Source: a virus. Taken from it: a DNA stretch of 54,782 nt. How positions within the stretch are numbered: position 1 is the first letter of the stretch; each line of letters begins with the position of its first letter. Shown one piece after another: positions 46,036 to 54,000 of this stretch. A model generated the notes under the pieces. It did no database searches and was not told where the DNA came from. It worked only from the letters and a program-made list of their open reading frames with translations. Where the stretch lies: positions 1 to 54,782 of IMG/VR virus record IMGVR_UViG_3300025889_000152; one strand, written 5' to 3'. The position numbers and the translations under genes are program-made.

Positions 46036-46572
46036 ATGCCAAAAAAGATTGTCCCTAAATCGCCCCTAGAGCTACGATACGAAAAAATAGATCCTAAACC
46101 GCAATTTCCCCTTGAGACGTATCGCATGATCTTGGCGGTAGGCTTTAAGATTGGCTCGTATCCGACATTATGGAGAGATAGAAAACCTAACATCCAGCAG
46201 TTCATGCGATCGCTGCATCCGAACTGTGAAATGTGCGGCAAAGACTCAAGCGGCGGATCGCTTGACGTACATCATTTGAAATGGGATAAAAAGCATGATT
46301 GCACATACGAGAATTTGTTTGTGGTGTGTCGCGGGTGTCACGTTCGCTTGCATAGGCGTGGTGATGGGTGGTTTCCCTCAAAGCCTTGGGCTAGTGAATG
46401 GGGTGATGTACCTCAAGGGCTTATTGATCGCAACCATTTAGACAAAGATGGCAATGCGATCGCCCCTCAAATTATGGATAATAATAAAAAATCAAAACTC
46501 AATGAAAGTGAACATAAAAGTACAAAGACTAAGCGATCGCGCAAGGCTGCCACAGTATCAGCACAAGAATGA
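46036..46572 (+). CDS. HNH endonuclease
   Basis: 178 residues. CEMCGKDSSGGSLDVHHLKW, NLFVVCRGCHVRLHRR is a clear HNH/zinc site. N-terminal region is basic. It overlaps the dUTPase gene by 71 bp. Could be a homing or packaging-associated nuclease. Confidence 0.8.
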   Translation: MPKKIVPKSPLELRYEKIDPKPQFPLETYRMILAVGFKIGSYPTLWRDRKPNIQQFMRSLHPNCEMCGKDSSGGSLDVHHLKWDKKHDCTYENLFVVCRGCHVRLHRRGDGWFPSKPWASEWGDVPQGLIDRNHLDKDGNAIAPQIMDNNKKSKLNESEHKSTKTKRSRKAATVSAQE

Positions 46573-46939
46573 TGCTGGCATGGATATTTGCGCTATTTAT
46601 GATCATGTGATTTTTGCTGGCGATCGCAAGCTAATCCCAACAGGTTTAGCTTTTGAGTTGCCTGATTACTGTCAAATCGAAGTGCGTCCACAATCGGGAC
46701 TTGCCTTGAAACATGGAATTACGGTACTAAATTCCCCTGGAACAATTGACTCCAACTATAGAGGTGAGCTTGGCATTATCCTGATTAATCATGGCAGCGA
46801 GAAATTTGAGATTAAGGCTGGCGATCGCATTGCTCAAATAGTATTCATGCCCTTTTATACTGCTAATCTGGTAGATAGCGAATTGCTAGAAGATAGCGAT
46901 CGGGGTATCAATGGATTTGGATCATCGGGAGTAAGCTGA
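46502..46939 (+). CDS. dut: dUTP diphosphatase
   Basis: 145 residues from the ATG at 46502, where homology begins. All five trimeric dUTPase motifs: NDAGMDICA, VRPQSGLALKHGI, GTIDSNYRGELG, AGDRIAQIVF and RGINGFGSSG. Hydrolyses dUTP to dUMP, keeping uracil out of phage DNA. Confidence 0.95.
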   Translation: MKVNIKVQRLSDRARLPQYQHKNDAGMDICAIYDHVIFAGDRKLIPTGLAFELPDYCQIEVRPQSGLALKHGITVLNSPGTIDSNYRGELGIILINHGSEKFEIKAGDRIAQIVFMPFYTANLVDSELLEDSDRGINGFGSSGVS

Positions 46940-47079
46940 TGGAATTTGACATATTAAAAATGGTTCCTCGCGAAACTAAACCTAAAGTTGTCAGCGCTTT
47001 TCCTGATACAAGTGAGTTCACGAAAAAAGCTATTCGTAATCATTATCCTGAGCTAGTACATAAATTAATTAAGGATTGA
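46939..47079 (+). CDS. Small hypothetical protein
   Basis: 46 residues, MEFDILKMVPRETKPKVVSA, basic. Stop/start overlap with dut (TGATGG). Function unknown. Confidence 0.55.
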   Translation: MEFDILKMVPRETKPKVVSAFPDTSEFTKKAIRNHYPELVHKLIKD

Positions 47080-47083
47080 AGCT

Positions 47084-47233
47084 ATGAGTCTCTACGAAAA
47101 TATCAACAATAAAAGGAAACGCATCGAGAACGGTTCGGGCGAAAAAATGCGTAAAAAAGGCGATAAGGGCGCACCAACTGAACAGAATTTTAAAGATGCT
47201 GCCAAGACTGCGAAAAAGCCTAAAAAGAAATAG
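47084..47233 (+). CDS. Conserved small phage protein (SLYENI family)
   Basis: 49 residues, MSLYENINNKRKRIENGSGE then KMRKKGDKGAPTEQNFKDAA, Lys-rich end. The pattern SLYxNIxxKRxRIxxGSGEKMR is common in unrelated phages, near packaging or virion genes. Role unknown. Confidence 0.8.
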   Translation: MSLYENINNKRKRIENGSGEKMRKKGDKGAPTEQNFKDAAKTAKKPKKK

Positions 47234-47248
47234 CGTTATTGAGAATCG

Positions 47249-47301
47249 CGCCTATGTTTTGCCGTACTTATTGACTACCGCAATAATTTAAAACATAGGC
47301 G
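47249..47301. other. 12-bp perfect inverted repeat
   Basis: CGCCTATGTTTT at 47249-47260 and AAAACATAGGCG at 47290-47301, 29 bp apart, between two rightward genes. The right arm shares AAAACATAGG with the start of the 75-bp element. Possible operator or RNA stem. Confidence 0.55.
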
Positions 47302-47348
47302 TATCAATTATTTCATAAGCAATCAAACTAATGACAACAATCGCAATA

Positions 47349-47519
47349 ATGAAGTATGTAATTTACGCTAAGCGAACTCGGCTATCGCCTTGGGTTAAGA
47401 TTGACTCGTACAGCGATCGCGATCTTGCGTACCGTGTTGCAGAGAAATATAAGCGCGATTATTCACATTCGCAGGTAAAGGTAGAGCATGAAGACACTCG
47501 CCGAACTCAAGAAAACTAG
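47349..47519 (+). CDS. Small hypothetical protein, paralogue of 45823
   Basis: 56 residues from the ATG at 47349, chosen by alignment with the 45996 paralogue. Basic, beta then helix. Overlaps the next gene by 32 bp. Confidence 0.5.
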   Translation: MKYVIYAKRTRLSPWVKIDSYSDRDLAYRVAEKYKRDYSHSQVKVEHEDTRRTQEN

Positions 47520-47868
47520 CTTTGAGGTTCCTGCCTCGGTACGTAAAGCTGCGGCAAAAGGGCTTGAACTTCGCAAGGAGTTTGGGCGTGGTGGGTTATC
47601 GATTCAAGAAGCATCAAAGCAAGGCATTGGATCGGGTGTGGCTAGGGCAAGAGATTTAATCAAGGGCAAAGTTAGCCTTGAAACTGTGAAGCGGATGAGG
47701 TCTTACTTTGCTCGTCATGCTGTTGACGCTAAGGCTAAGGGTGACGAGTCAAGGGGTTATTGGGGCAAAGATTCAAACCCAAGCGCGGGGTATATTGCGT
47801 GGTTACTTTGGGGCGGCTCGGCTGGCGAAAAATGGGTTAATGGTATCTTGAAAAATATCGCGGACTAA
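47488..47868 (+). CDS. Conserved phage virion-associated protein
   Basis: 126 residues. VRKAAAKGLELRKEFGRGGL, IGSGVARARDLI, VKRMRSYFARHAVD and SAGYIAWLLWGG form a well-known conserved phage protein found close to terminase and portal genes. Often suggested to act in head maturation or host interaction; not experimentally defined as far as I know. Confidence 0.75.
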   Translation: MKTLAELKKTSFEVPASVRKAAAKGLELRKEFGRGGLSIQEASKQGIGSGVARARDLIKGKVSLETVKRMRSYFARHAVDAKAKGDESRGYWGKDSNPSAGYIAWLLWGGSAGEKWVNGILKNIAD

Positions 47869-47874
47869 ACAATA

Positions 47875-48168
47875 ATGCCTGACCTTGAACAAGTAATTAG
47901 AAAGCAAGAAATTGTTAAGTTATTTCGTAAAGGCATTTATCAATATTTCAATTATGAGTGTGTGTACTGCGGCAATGCTGCTGAGTCACTGGATCACGCC
48001 AAACCAAAGGCAAGGGGTGGTGAAACTATCACAAGTAACTTAGTTCCTGCGTGTAAACCCTGCAATCAGGACAAAGGCAGCAAGGAATTATTTGAATGGT
48101 ATAGGGCGCGATCGCACTGGACTATTGAAAGGGAACAGGCGATCGCTCGTTGGATTGCGGGTGAGTAA
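47875..48168 (+). CDS. HNH endonuclease, small
   Basis: 97 residues. YECVYCGNAAESLDHAKPKA and NLVPACKPCNQDKGSK are an HNH with two CxxC. Lies just upstream of the terminase region; may assist packaging cleavage, as in HK97-type systems, or be a mobile gene. Confidence 0.82.
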   Translation: MPDLEQVIRKQEIVKLFRKGIYQYFNYECVYCGNAAESLDHAKPKARGGETITSNLVPACKPCNQDKGSKELFEWYRARSHWTIEREQAIARWIAGE

Positions 48169-48188
48169 AAGCTTTACTGTGTAATGGT

Positions 48189-48276
48189 TTTAGGCTATAA
48201 TATTGGGAATGCGATTGCCTTGTTAGTGAAGTTTCAAGGCGATCGCGTTAAGTCAACCTAGTATCAGTAGGCAACT
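48189..48276 (+). promoter_or_regulatory. Homing-endonuclease leader 2
   Basis: TTTTAGGCTATAATA (-10 at 48196-48201), then a 12-bp stem GCGATTGCCTTG/CAAGGCGATCGC (48211-48246), then CAACCTAGTATCAGTAGGCA before the ATG at 48277. Same order as leader 1. Confidence 0.75.
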
Positions 48277-48819
48277 ATGAATAGTTTAAATGAAGAATGG
48301 CGCGATGTCGTTGGTTTTGAAGCTTTGTATCAGGTTTCTAGCCTTGGGCGTGTAAGAAGCTGCGATCGTGTGATTTATGATAATCGAGGTTATAGCAAGA
48401 GTAGGAAATCTCGGCTTTTGTCTCCAACCATTGATAAGTATGGTTATTACAAGCTTCATTTAAGCAAGAATGATGTTCGTGGCTATTTTACTATTCACGT
48501 TTTGGTTGCTAAAGCATTTATAGGCGATCGCCCTGATGGGCTTCAGGTCAATCATATCAACGGGGTAAAAACTGATAATCGTCCCGAAAACTTGGAGTAT
48601 GTTACTGGCTCTCGCAATATTGTTCACGCTCAAGATATGGGACTTAAACCAGTTGGATCGAGATGTTGGCAAGCCAAGCTTTCTGAGTCAGATGTATCTA
48701 CTATTAAGGCTCTTATTCGTCAAGGTGTTAATATTATTGAAATTGCTGATCGCTATGGTGTTGTTAAGCAAACTATTTCATCTATAAAACAAGGCGTTAC
48801 TTGGAAGCACGTTAGCTAA
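48277..48819 (+). CDS. Homing endonuclease, NUMOD4-HNH type (2)
   Basis: 180 residues. NUMOD4 (EEWRDVVGFEALYQVSSLGR), HNH core (FIGDRPDGLQVNHINGVKTD, RPENLEYVTGSRN) and a C-terminal helix-turn-helix. Paralogue of copies 1 and 3. Its stop overlaps the start of the terminase gene (TAATG), which therefore lies directly behind it. Confidence 0.9.
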   Translation: MNSLNEEWRDVVGFEALYQVSSLGRVRSCDRVIYDNRGYSKSRKSRLLSPTIDKYGYYKLHLSKNDVRGYFTIHVLVAKAFIGDRPDGLQVNHINGVKTDNRPENLEYVTGSRNIVHAQDMGLKPVGSRCWQAKLSESDVSTIKALIRQGVNIIEIADRYGVVKQTISSIKQGVTWKHVS

Positions 48820-50213
48820 TGGCTAAAATTTCTATCAAACCTCAACCTAAACAGGAGCTTGCCCTTGCTTCACCCGCAGACATTGTTCTGTTGGGTGGTA
48901 GCAAGGGCGGTTGAGGTGGCAAGAGTTTTTGTTTAAGAATCGCGCCACTAAGACATATTAATCGCTTGGGATATCATGCAGTCGTGTTTAGGCGATCGCT
49001 GCCACAAGTGAGGTCTAGCGGGGGATTGTGGGATAAGAGTATGGAATTATATCCGTCTCTTGGCGGTCATCCTAATCGATCTGAGAGGCGTTGGACTTTC
49101 CCTTCGGGGGCTTCCGTTAAGTTTTGGCACTTAAATTCTGAGGACTCATGGACAGATTGGCAAGGTAGTGAGGTCAGTTTCTTTGCCTTTGATGAGTTGA
49201 CTGAATTTACTCAAACACAGTTTTTAAAAATTCTAAGTTGCGGTCGTTCAACGTGCGGCGTGAAGCCCCAAATTTTTGCAACTTGTAACCCAAAGGCTAA
49301 CCATTGGTTAAAAGACTTTGTGAGTTGGTGGTTAGCTCCTGACGGATACGTTGATCTTGAGAAAAACGGGGCTATCAGATATTTTACAGTTATCCAAGAT
49401 GAGGACGATCGCCCACAATTTCTGTGGGTCGACAAGGATTGGCGCGATGCAAATGATCAGCCGCCAAAATCAGTCGCCTTTATTGTCTCGGATGTATGGG
49501 ACAATGCCGCTTTACTGCAATCCAACCCTGAGTATTTGTCGTCGCTGATGGCGCAAAATGCTGTAGATAGGGCGCGATTTTTGGGTATTCGTGGTAGAGG
49601 GGGAAACTGGTTAATTGAAGAAACCGCAGGCATTATGTTCCGCAGTGAATGGTTTGGCATAGTTGATCGCCTCCCTGATTTCCGTCCAGACATTAAAAAG
49701 TGTGTGAGGGCATGGGATTTAGCCGCTACTGAAAAGGATTACAGCGATCCGACTGCCTCTGTAAAAATGATGACCGTTGACGATGATAACGGACAGCAAA
49801 TGTTTTACATCCTCGGCATGACTAATGAGGTAATGTCCCCCGATCGCATAGAGAAACGAATCTTAGAATGTGCCAATGCTGACGGTAATCGGTACGCGAT
49901 TAGATTTGAACAAGAGAAAGGTGGATCGGCGGCGATCCGTGATGCTGCCGCTAGGGTAAGAATGTTGAATGGTTTTAATGCTGCGGGGGTGCTTGCATGG
50001 GGAGACAAAATTGAACGCGCAAAGGGCTTGTCTGCTGCTGCTGAACAAGGTCGGGTTAAGTTACTGCGCGGCACATGGAATGATACTTTTTTGAACCAGT
50101 TTAATGAGTTCCCTGATCGCTGTCTCCACGATGACATAGTGGACGCGGCAAGTTACGCTTTTAACTACCTGAGCAATTATCAGCCTATTAGCATGGGCAA
50201 ATTTAAACATTAA
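48819..50213 (+). CDS. terL: Terminase large subunit, interrupted by in-frame TGA
   Basis: 464 codons plus an internal TGA. From the ATG at 48819 the frame reads ...DIVLLGGSKGG, TGA (48912-48914), then GGKSFCLRIAPLR. The stop falls inside the Walker A P-loop (codon 32). The rest is intact: Walker B FFAFDELTEF near 118, coupling motif around FATCNPKANH, and the RuvC-like nuclease with RAWDLAATE (Asp near 300) and the final DDIVDAASYAF. An ATG at 48966 would give a protein without the ATP site. TGA is used as a normal stop elsewhere, so global recoding is excluded. Sequencing error, mutation or read-through remain. Confidence 0.85.
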
Positions 50214-50253
50214 TCCCGTGATACAATATCGCCATAGTAGTTACCACACAACA

Positions 50254-50481
50254 CTCATGAGCTATTCCAAGCTAACTCAAACTATTGATGCGACTGTATG
50301 GGCTAAGGAATTTATAGATTTGTTTGGTCATTGCCCTGAGCAGATTACCTATGACCTTATGGTTGCATGGTTTGCAAATGCAATTATGACGGGCTACGAT
50401 GCTGCGAATAAAGTTGATTTAACTCAACAAACAGCGATCGCGCATTCTATGATTAGTACAGATGGCGAAGTTTTTTACTGA
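50254..50481 (+). CDS. Small hypothetical protein
   Basis: 75 residues from the ATG at 50254. DLFGHCPEQITYDLMVAWFA and AIMTGYDAANKV. This kind of small helical protein is frequent after terminase genes in cyanophages, but I cannot name it. Confidence 0.6.
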   Translation, partial: LMSYSKLTQTIDATVWAKEFIDLFGHCPEQITYDLMVAWFANAIMTGYDAANKVDLTQQTAIAHSMISTDGEVFY

Positions 50482-50493
50482 GGGTGAATAATC

Positions 50494-50649
50494 ATGACCG
50501 ATCGTCTGTCTATTTTGATTTTCGATAATCCTAGACCTGTAAGTCATGATCTTTATAAACGGTTTTGCGAAAACTGCGATCGCATTAACCGGCTAGAAGC
50601 TATGAAGCGATCTGCCCGTCAAGCAATCTTAGATAAGGTGATACTATGA
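50494..50649 (+). CDS. Small basic protein
   Basis: 51 residues, MTDRLSILIFDNPRPVSHDL, then a basic helix with two Cys. ATGA overlap with the next gene. Function unknown. Confidence 0.5.
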   Translation: MTDRLSILIFDNPRPVSHDLYKRFCENCDRINRLEAMKRSARQAILDKVIL

Positions 50650-50783
50650 GCGATCGCCGCGTAATACCGTTAGTACCTCCGCGCAACTACGAGGGCAAAA
50701 AAGATCGCGATACCAGAGAGCAGAAATTAAAAAAGCAAGGGCTAGATCAAAATTTCATCGACAAGTGGAATAAAAATGACTGA
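50646..50783 (+). CDS. Small basic protein
   Basis: 45 residues, MSDRRVIPLVPPRNYEGKKD, Lys/Asp-rich end. Overlaps both neighbours, supporting coding. Function unknown. Confidence 0.5.
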   Translation: MSDRRVIPLVPPRNYEGKKDRDTREQKLKKQGLDQNFIDKWNKND

Positions 50784-51198
50784 AACTGCAACTAATTACA
50801 ATGTTGACGCGATCGCCTCTGAACTAACCGAACTTGAGCAACTGAATTTAGATGTTGCAGCGATCGCAGGTTGGACGAACATAGAAGTATGGCAACCAGA
50901 TCGAAATTTGCCTATCAGAACTTTCCAAGGGGAAAACAAAGCGCATCCCAAATTAGGTAAGTTTGTGCCTAAATATGTCGAAAGTATTGATGCGATCGTT
51001 TCCGTTTTTGATGCTTTTGATTTGGATTGGAATATTGGCAAAGATTGCAATGCTTATAATTGCTATGGGCAAGATGACGGGGTTGAGATTATAGATGTGT
51101 ATGCCGAAACTCCCGCGATCGCATTATGCAAACTATTACTTGAGCTAAATCCTAAGCCTGAAACTAAACCAGAAGTCATTGAGGCAACATTCGGATAA
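50776..51198 (+). CDS. Phage ABA-sandwich-like protein
   Basis: 140 residues. AAIAGWTNIEVWQPDRNLPI, YVESIDAIVSVFDAFDLDWN and ETPAIALCKLLLEL follow the pattern of the small alpha-beta-alpha proteins seen in many phages. Overlaps the adhesin start by 1 bp. Function unknown. Confidence 0.5.
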   Translation: MTETATNYNVDAIASELTELEQLNLDVAAIAGWTNIEVWQPDRNLPIRTFQGENKAHPKLGKFVPKYVESIDAIVSVFDAFDLDWNIGKDCNAYNCYGQDDGVEIIDVYAETPAIALCKLLLELNPKPETKPEVIEATFG

Positions 51199-53264
51199 TG
51201 GCAGTAACTTTACCCAACGGATCTTGGAGCTTTGCGGATCTACAAAATAGATACGAAAGGGCCCAATCATTAGCCAATGACTGCATACAAGATTTTGCGG
51301 GTAATTACTTTTTTCCTAGCGATCGCAGTCCAAAGGGCTACTGGACTACATCAAGAAGACAAAAACTTGATTACGTCTGCGATTGCCCTGACTTTGCCAG
51401 ATTGATTGATCAGCAGATGATGAACTCTGCACCTAGCCGATGGGTGCGTAATGACTGGTCAACCAATCCAGACAACAGGAAATTGGTCAATCGCTGTATT
51501 CATTGCTTTGCAGTGGCGATCGCTGAGCGAGAATTAGATCCAAGCTTTCCGATAAACCGAATTTACAGCGCAAAACGTGGGCGATTTCCTAAAACCGACT
51601 GCGGATGTGGATGTGGTGGATCTGGTGGGTGCGGTTGCCCTAGCAAAGAATTGGGCTTACCACCTCCAAAATTAATCCAAGGATGCGATACCGATTGCTA
51701 TGTTGAGCCATTAACCCCTAGAACACAGCGAACTCCGTCAACTACTGAGGGCGTTCCTGCATATCAAACATTTGAACTGCCGACAATTCAGTTTCAGGAT
51801 ATAGAATTTAAAGCTTGTGCTGGCAAAGAAATAACGATTACTTTAGTTAGGTCTACATCGCAGGGATTTAACAACGCGACAGTATCAGGACTGCTAACTG
51901 ATATCGAATTTCCTTTTGAGCCAGAATTTAAAACATCGTCAAAGTCAGTGTTGCTAGATATTTCCCCTGGCGAGTATGTCATCGGCATATCGGCGATCGC
52001 GACTGGCAATTTCGGCGAAAAGACTGAAGCTAAGCTATTAGTATTTGATTGTGACAATCAGAGAAGCAATAGAGATTTTCCGTATCCGCCATGTGAAGAA
52101 CAGGATTTTGTTGAATTTGGGGGCGGCGAATGTGAAGGATCTTATGAAGTTGGCTATCGGCAAACAGGCAATATTAATCCTGATGGTACTTGCGAGCAGA
52201 TAAAGGTACTTAAATTTAATGAAGCATTAGATTGTCCTTCCCCTGAGCCTCCACCACCTAAAGAATGTGAATCCTTGGAAGAACGCGATTGTTCGCCTAT
52301 CGCTCCTGAGCCTCCTAAGTGTGTCAATACTGGTAGTGGTGATGGATTCAACTCTAATGCTGGCTTTAATGCAGTCTTCAAGGTGCGAACTGGTAACAAG
52401 GATATAGAGTATCTGCGCCCTGATAAAAAGGAGTGCATGGAAGTATGCGAGTTCGCGGAAATAGCGGTATTTTCGCCGTCATGTCCAGAGCCTCCGCCTA
52501 AGCCTGTGCCTCCGCCATTTTGCCCATTGCCTATAAATAGGTATATCGGATGGCAGACTGAGGCTGATTATTTAGCATCGGCGGCTGTCAATGGCATAGG
52601 TATTCATGAGACATTCTCATGTGATGACGGGACTGTTTATGTCTTGGTTGGACGACTAGCTAAGTGTTTGCCTCCTGCTAATCGCTATGTCGATAGCTTT
52701 GAAGCGGCAACTTATGACGGCAATAAATTTGGAGAGGGCTGCTGTCCATTCAATGAGACTAAGCCACCTCGTCCAGTATGTCCTGTCAAGCCCAAGCCAG
52801 TGCCAGTTGATAAATGGTCGTGTTCTGGTGGTGTATGCTCACCTGATGCGAACGGAATCTATAACTCACAAGCTGAATGTGAAGCGGCGCTGATACCTGC
52901 CAACTTTACTGGCGGTCAATGCCCTGCCCCTGTCAGATATAGAATTTCGTTTGCTTACGAAGATGCTGGTGGGACAACGTGGTATCAAAATGGCTTTGCC
53001 AGTAGCCAATTTGCTACTACAAACCCCGCAATTACAGGAACGCCTCAAGGTAATTATCTAGGTAAAATCACATCAGTACAAGCTTATGTTGATCCCGTAT
53101 ATCATCCTCTCCTTAAGGCTATCTTCGTTAATGGAGTTTATAACGGATTGTTAGCAGGGCAATATACTTGGTACGTTGTTAACAACTTTAGAGTGTATAG
53201 AATTGAGCGCGTAGATGGACTGCCTGATAACTGCGGCAATCCTCCGCCTACTTGTCCACCTTAA
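51198..53264 (+). CDS. Adhesin/tail-appendage protein (copy 2, complete)
   Basis: 688 residues. N-terminal domain (about 1-120), a Cys/Gly cluster DCGCGCGGSGGCGCP near 135-150, a beta-sandwich (about 185-290), then Pro/Cys linkers alternating with small domains. From 52049 it parallels copy 1 at 3-1292; its variable domain at about 52503-52738 (INRYIGWQTEADYLASAAVN...) is unrelated to that of copy 1. C-terminal domain (ISFAYEDAGGTTWYQNGFAS) is conserved. Probably a host-binding protein with exchangeable modules. Confidence 0.72.
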   Translation: MAVTLPNGSWSFADLQNRYERAQSLANDCIQDFAGNYFFPSDRSPKGYWTTSRRQKLDYVCDCPDFARLIDQQMMNSAPSRWVRNDWSTNPDNRKLVNRCIHCFAVAIAERELDPSFPINRIYSAKRGRFPKTDCGCGCGGSGGCGCPSKELGLPPPKLIQGCDTDCYVEPLTPRTQRTPSTTEGVPAYQTFELPTIQFQDIEFKACAGKEITITLVRSTSQGFNNATVSGLLTDIEFPFEPEFKTSSKSVLLDISPGEYVIGISAIATGNFGEKTEAKLLVFDCDNQRSNRDFPYPPCEEQDFVEFGGGECEGSYEVGYRQTGNINPDGTCEQIKVLKFNEALDCPSPEPPPPKECESLEERDCSPIAPEPPKCVNTGSGDGFNSNAGFNAVFKVRTGNKDIEYLRPDKKECMEVCEFAEIAVFSPSCPEPPPKPVPPPFCPLPINRYIGWQTEADYLASAAVNGIGIHETFSCDDGTVYVLVGRLAKCLPPANRYVDSFEAATYDGNKFGEGCCPFNETKPPRPVCPVKPKPVPVDKWSCSGGVCSPDANGIYNSQAECEAALIPANFTGGQCPAPVRYRISFAYEDAGGTTWYQNGFASSQFATTNPAITGTPQGNYLGKITSVQAYVDPVYHPLLKAIFVNGVYNGLLAGQYTWYVVNNFRVYRIERVDGLPDNCGNPPPTCPP

Positions 53265-53275
53265 CTAAAATCTCA

Positions 53276-53392
53276 TGGCACAACTAACTCCTGAAGATAT
53301 TAAAGCTTATACAATTCGCTGGTTTTATTTAATGTGCTTCCAATTTCTACCGTTTTTAATTCTTAGGATTGTGATCCCGCTAACACCATAGT
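53276..53392 (+). pseudogene. Truncated start of structural gene
   Basis: MAQLTPEDIKAYTIRWF matches the first 17 residues of the 1303 gene, then the frame runs into the reverse of a homing endonuclease and stops. The body of a related gene resumes at 54001. Remnant left by endonuclease insertion or recombination. Confidence 0.75.
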
Positions 53393-53870
53393 CTTTCCCG
53401 ATAGACCTTTGAGACTCTCCGTTAGCAAGCCTTTGTCTTATAACAGGTATGTCTTCATTGGTTAGTCTAGAGTCTCGCCTGTTTTCCCCGATCACAGAAT
53501 TGCATAGTCCAGTTCTATAGGCGTGTTGCGTGTTCTCTGATGGAGTGCAGTATTCGAGATTGCTTACGCAATTATTGCTTTTTACTCCATCAATGTGATT
53601 GACTTGCAGATTTTCCTTTGGGCTGCCGATAAATACTGATGCGACTAAACGATGGACAGCCATATTTTTATGTTTCCCGTCCTTGGAGAGTCCGACACGC
53701 ATATATCCTTCTTGATGCTTGCTCAGTTTTAAGACTTCCCCTTTTAAGCTGAGATGATTTTTCCCCCTAGGCACAACGCGATCGCAACTTCTAACACGCC
53801 CAAGGCTAGAAACCTGATACAAACCTTCATAGCTTGGGATATCTTTCCAAACTTCATCTACAATATTCAT
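53325..53870 (-). CDS. Homing endonuclease, NUMOD4-HNH type (3)
   Basis: 181 residues. NUMOD4 (EVWKDIPSYEGLYQVSSLGR), HNH (FIGSPKENLQVNHIDGVKSN, CVSNLEYCTPSEN) and a helix-turn-helix tail. Inserted in reverse orientation at a TGGTTT site within the structural gene. Copy 1 of this locus (1303) lacks it. Confidence 0.9.
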   Translation of the reverse strand: MNIVDEVWKDIPSYEGLYQVSSLGRVRSCDRVVPRGKNHLSLKGEVLKLSKHQEGYMRVGLSKDGKHKNMAVHRLVASVFIGSPKENLQVNHIDGVKSNNCVSNLEYCTPSENTQHAYRTGLCNSVIGENRRDSRLTNEDIPVIRQRLANGESQRSIGKDYGVSGITILRIKNGRNWKHIK

Positions 53871-53956
53871 AATTGCCTATCCTAATTAGGTGATTCACGC
53901 GATCGGTTGTTTCCAGCAACGCGATCGCACTTCTACATTATACCTCAAAGCGTTAC
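53871..53956 (-). promoter_or_regulatory. Homing-endonuclease leader 3
   Basis: Minus strand: TTTGAGGTATAAT (-10 at 53942-53937), a stem of CGATCG-GTTG/CAAC-CGATCG type, then CACCTAATTAGGATAGGCAA before the ATG. Diverged but same order as leaders 1 and 2. Confidence 0.7.
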
Positions 53957-54000
53957 TGAGTAATGCTTTTAAAAGCTTTTATCTTTGTTTAATATAAATT

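Noticed and set aside
48966-50213. Terminase start at the ATG at 48966
   Set aside because: It removes the Walker A region, which is clearly encoded upstream in the same frame; the shorter form is an artefact of the internal TGA.
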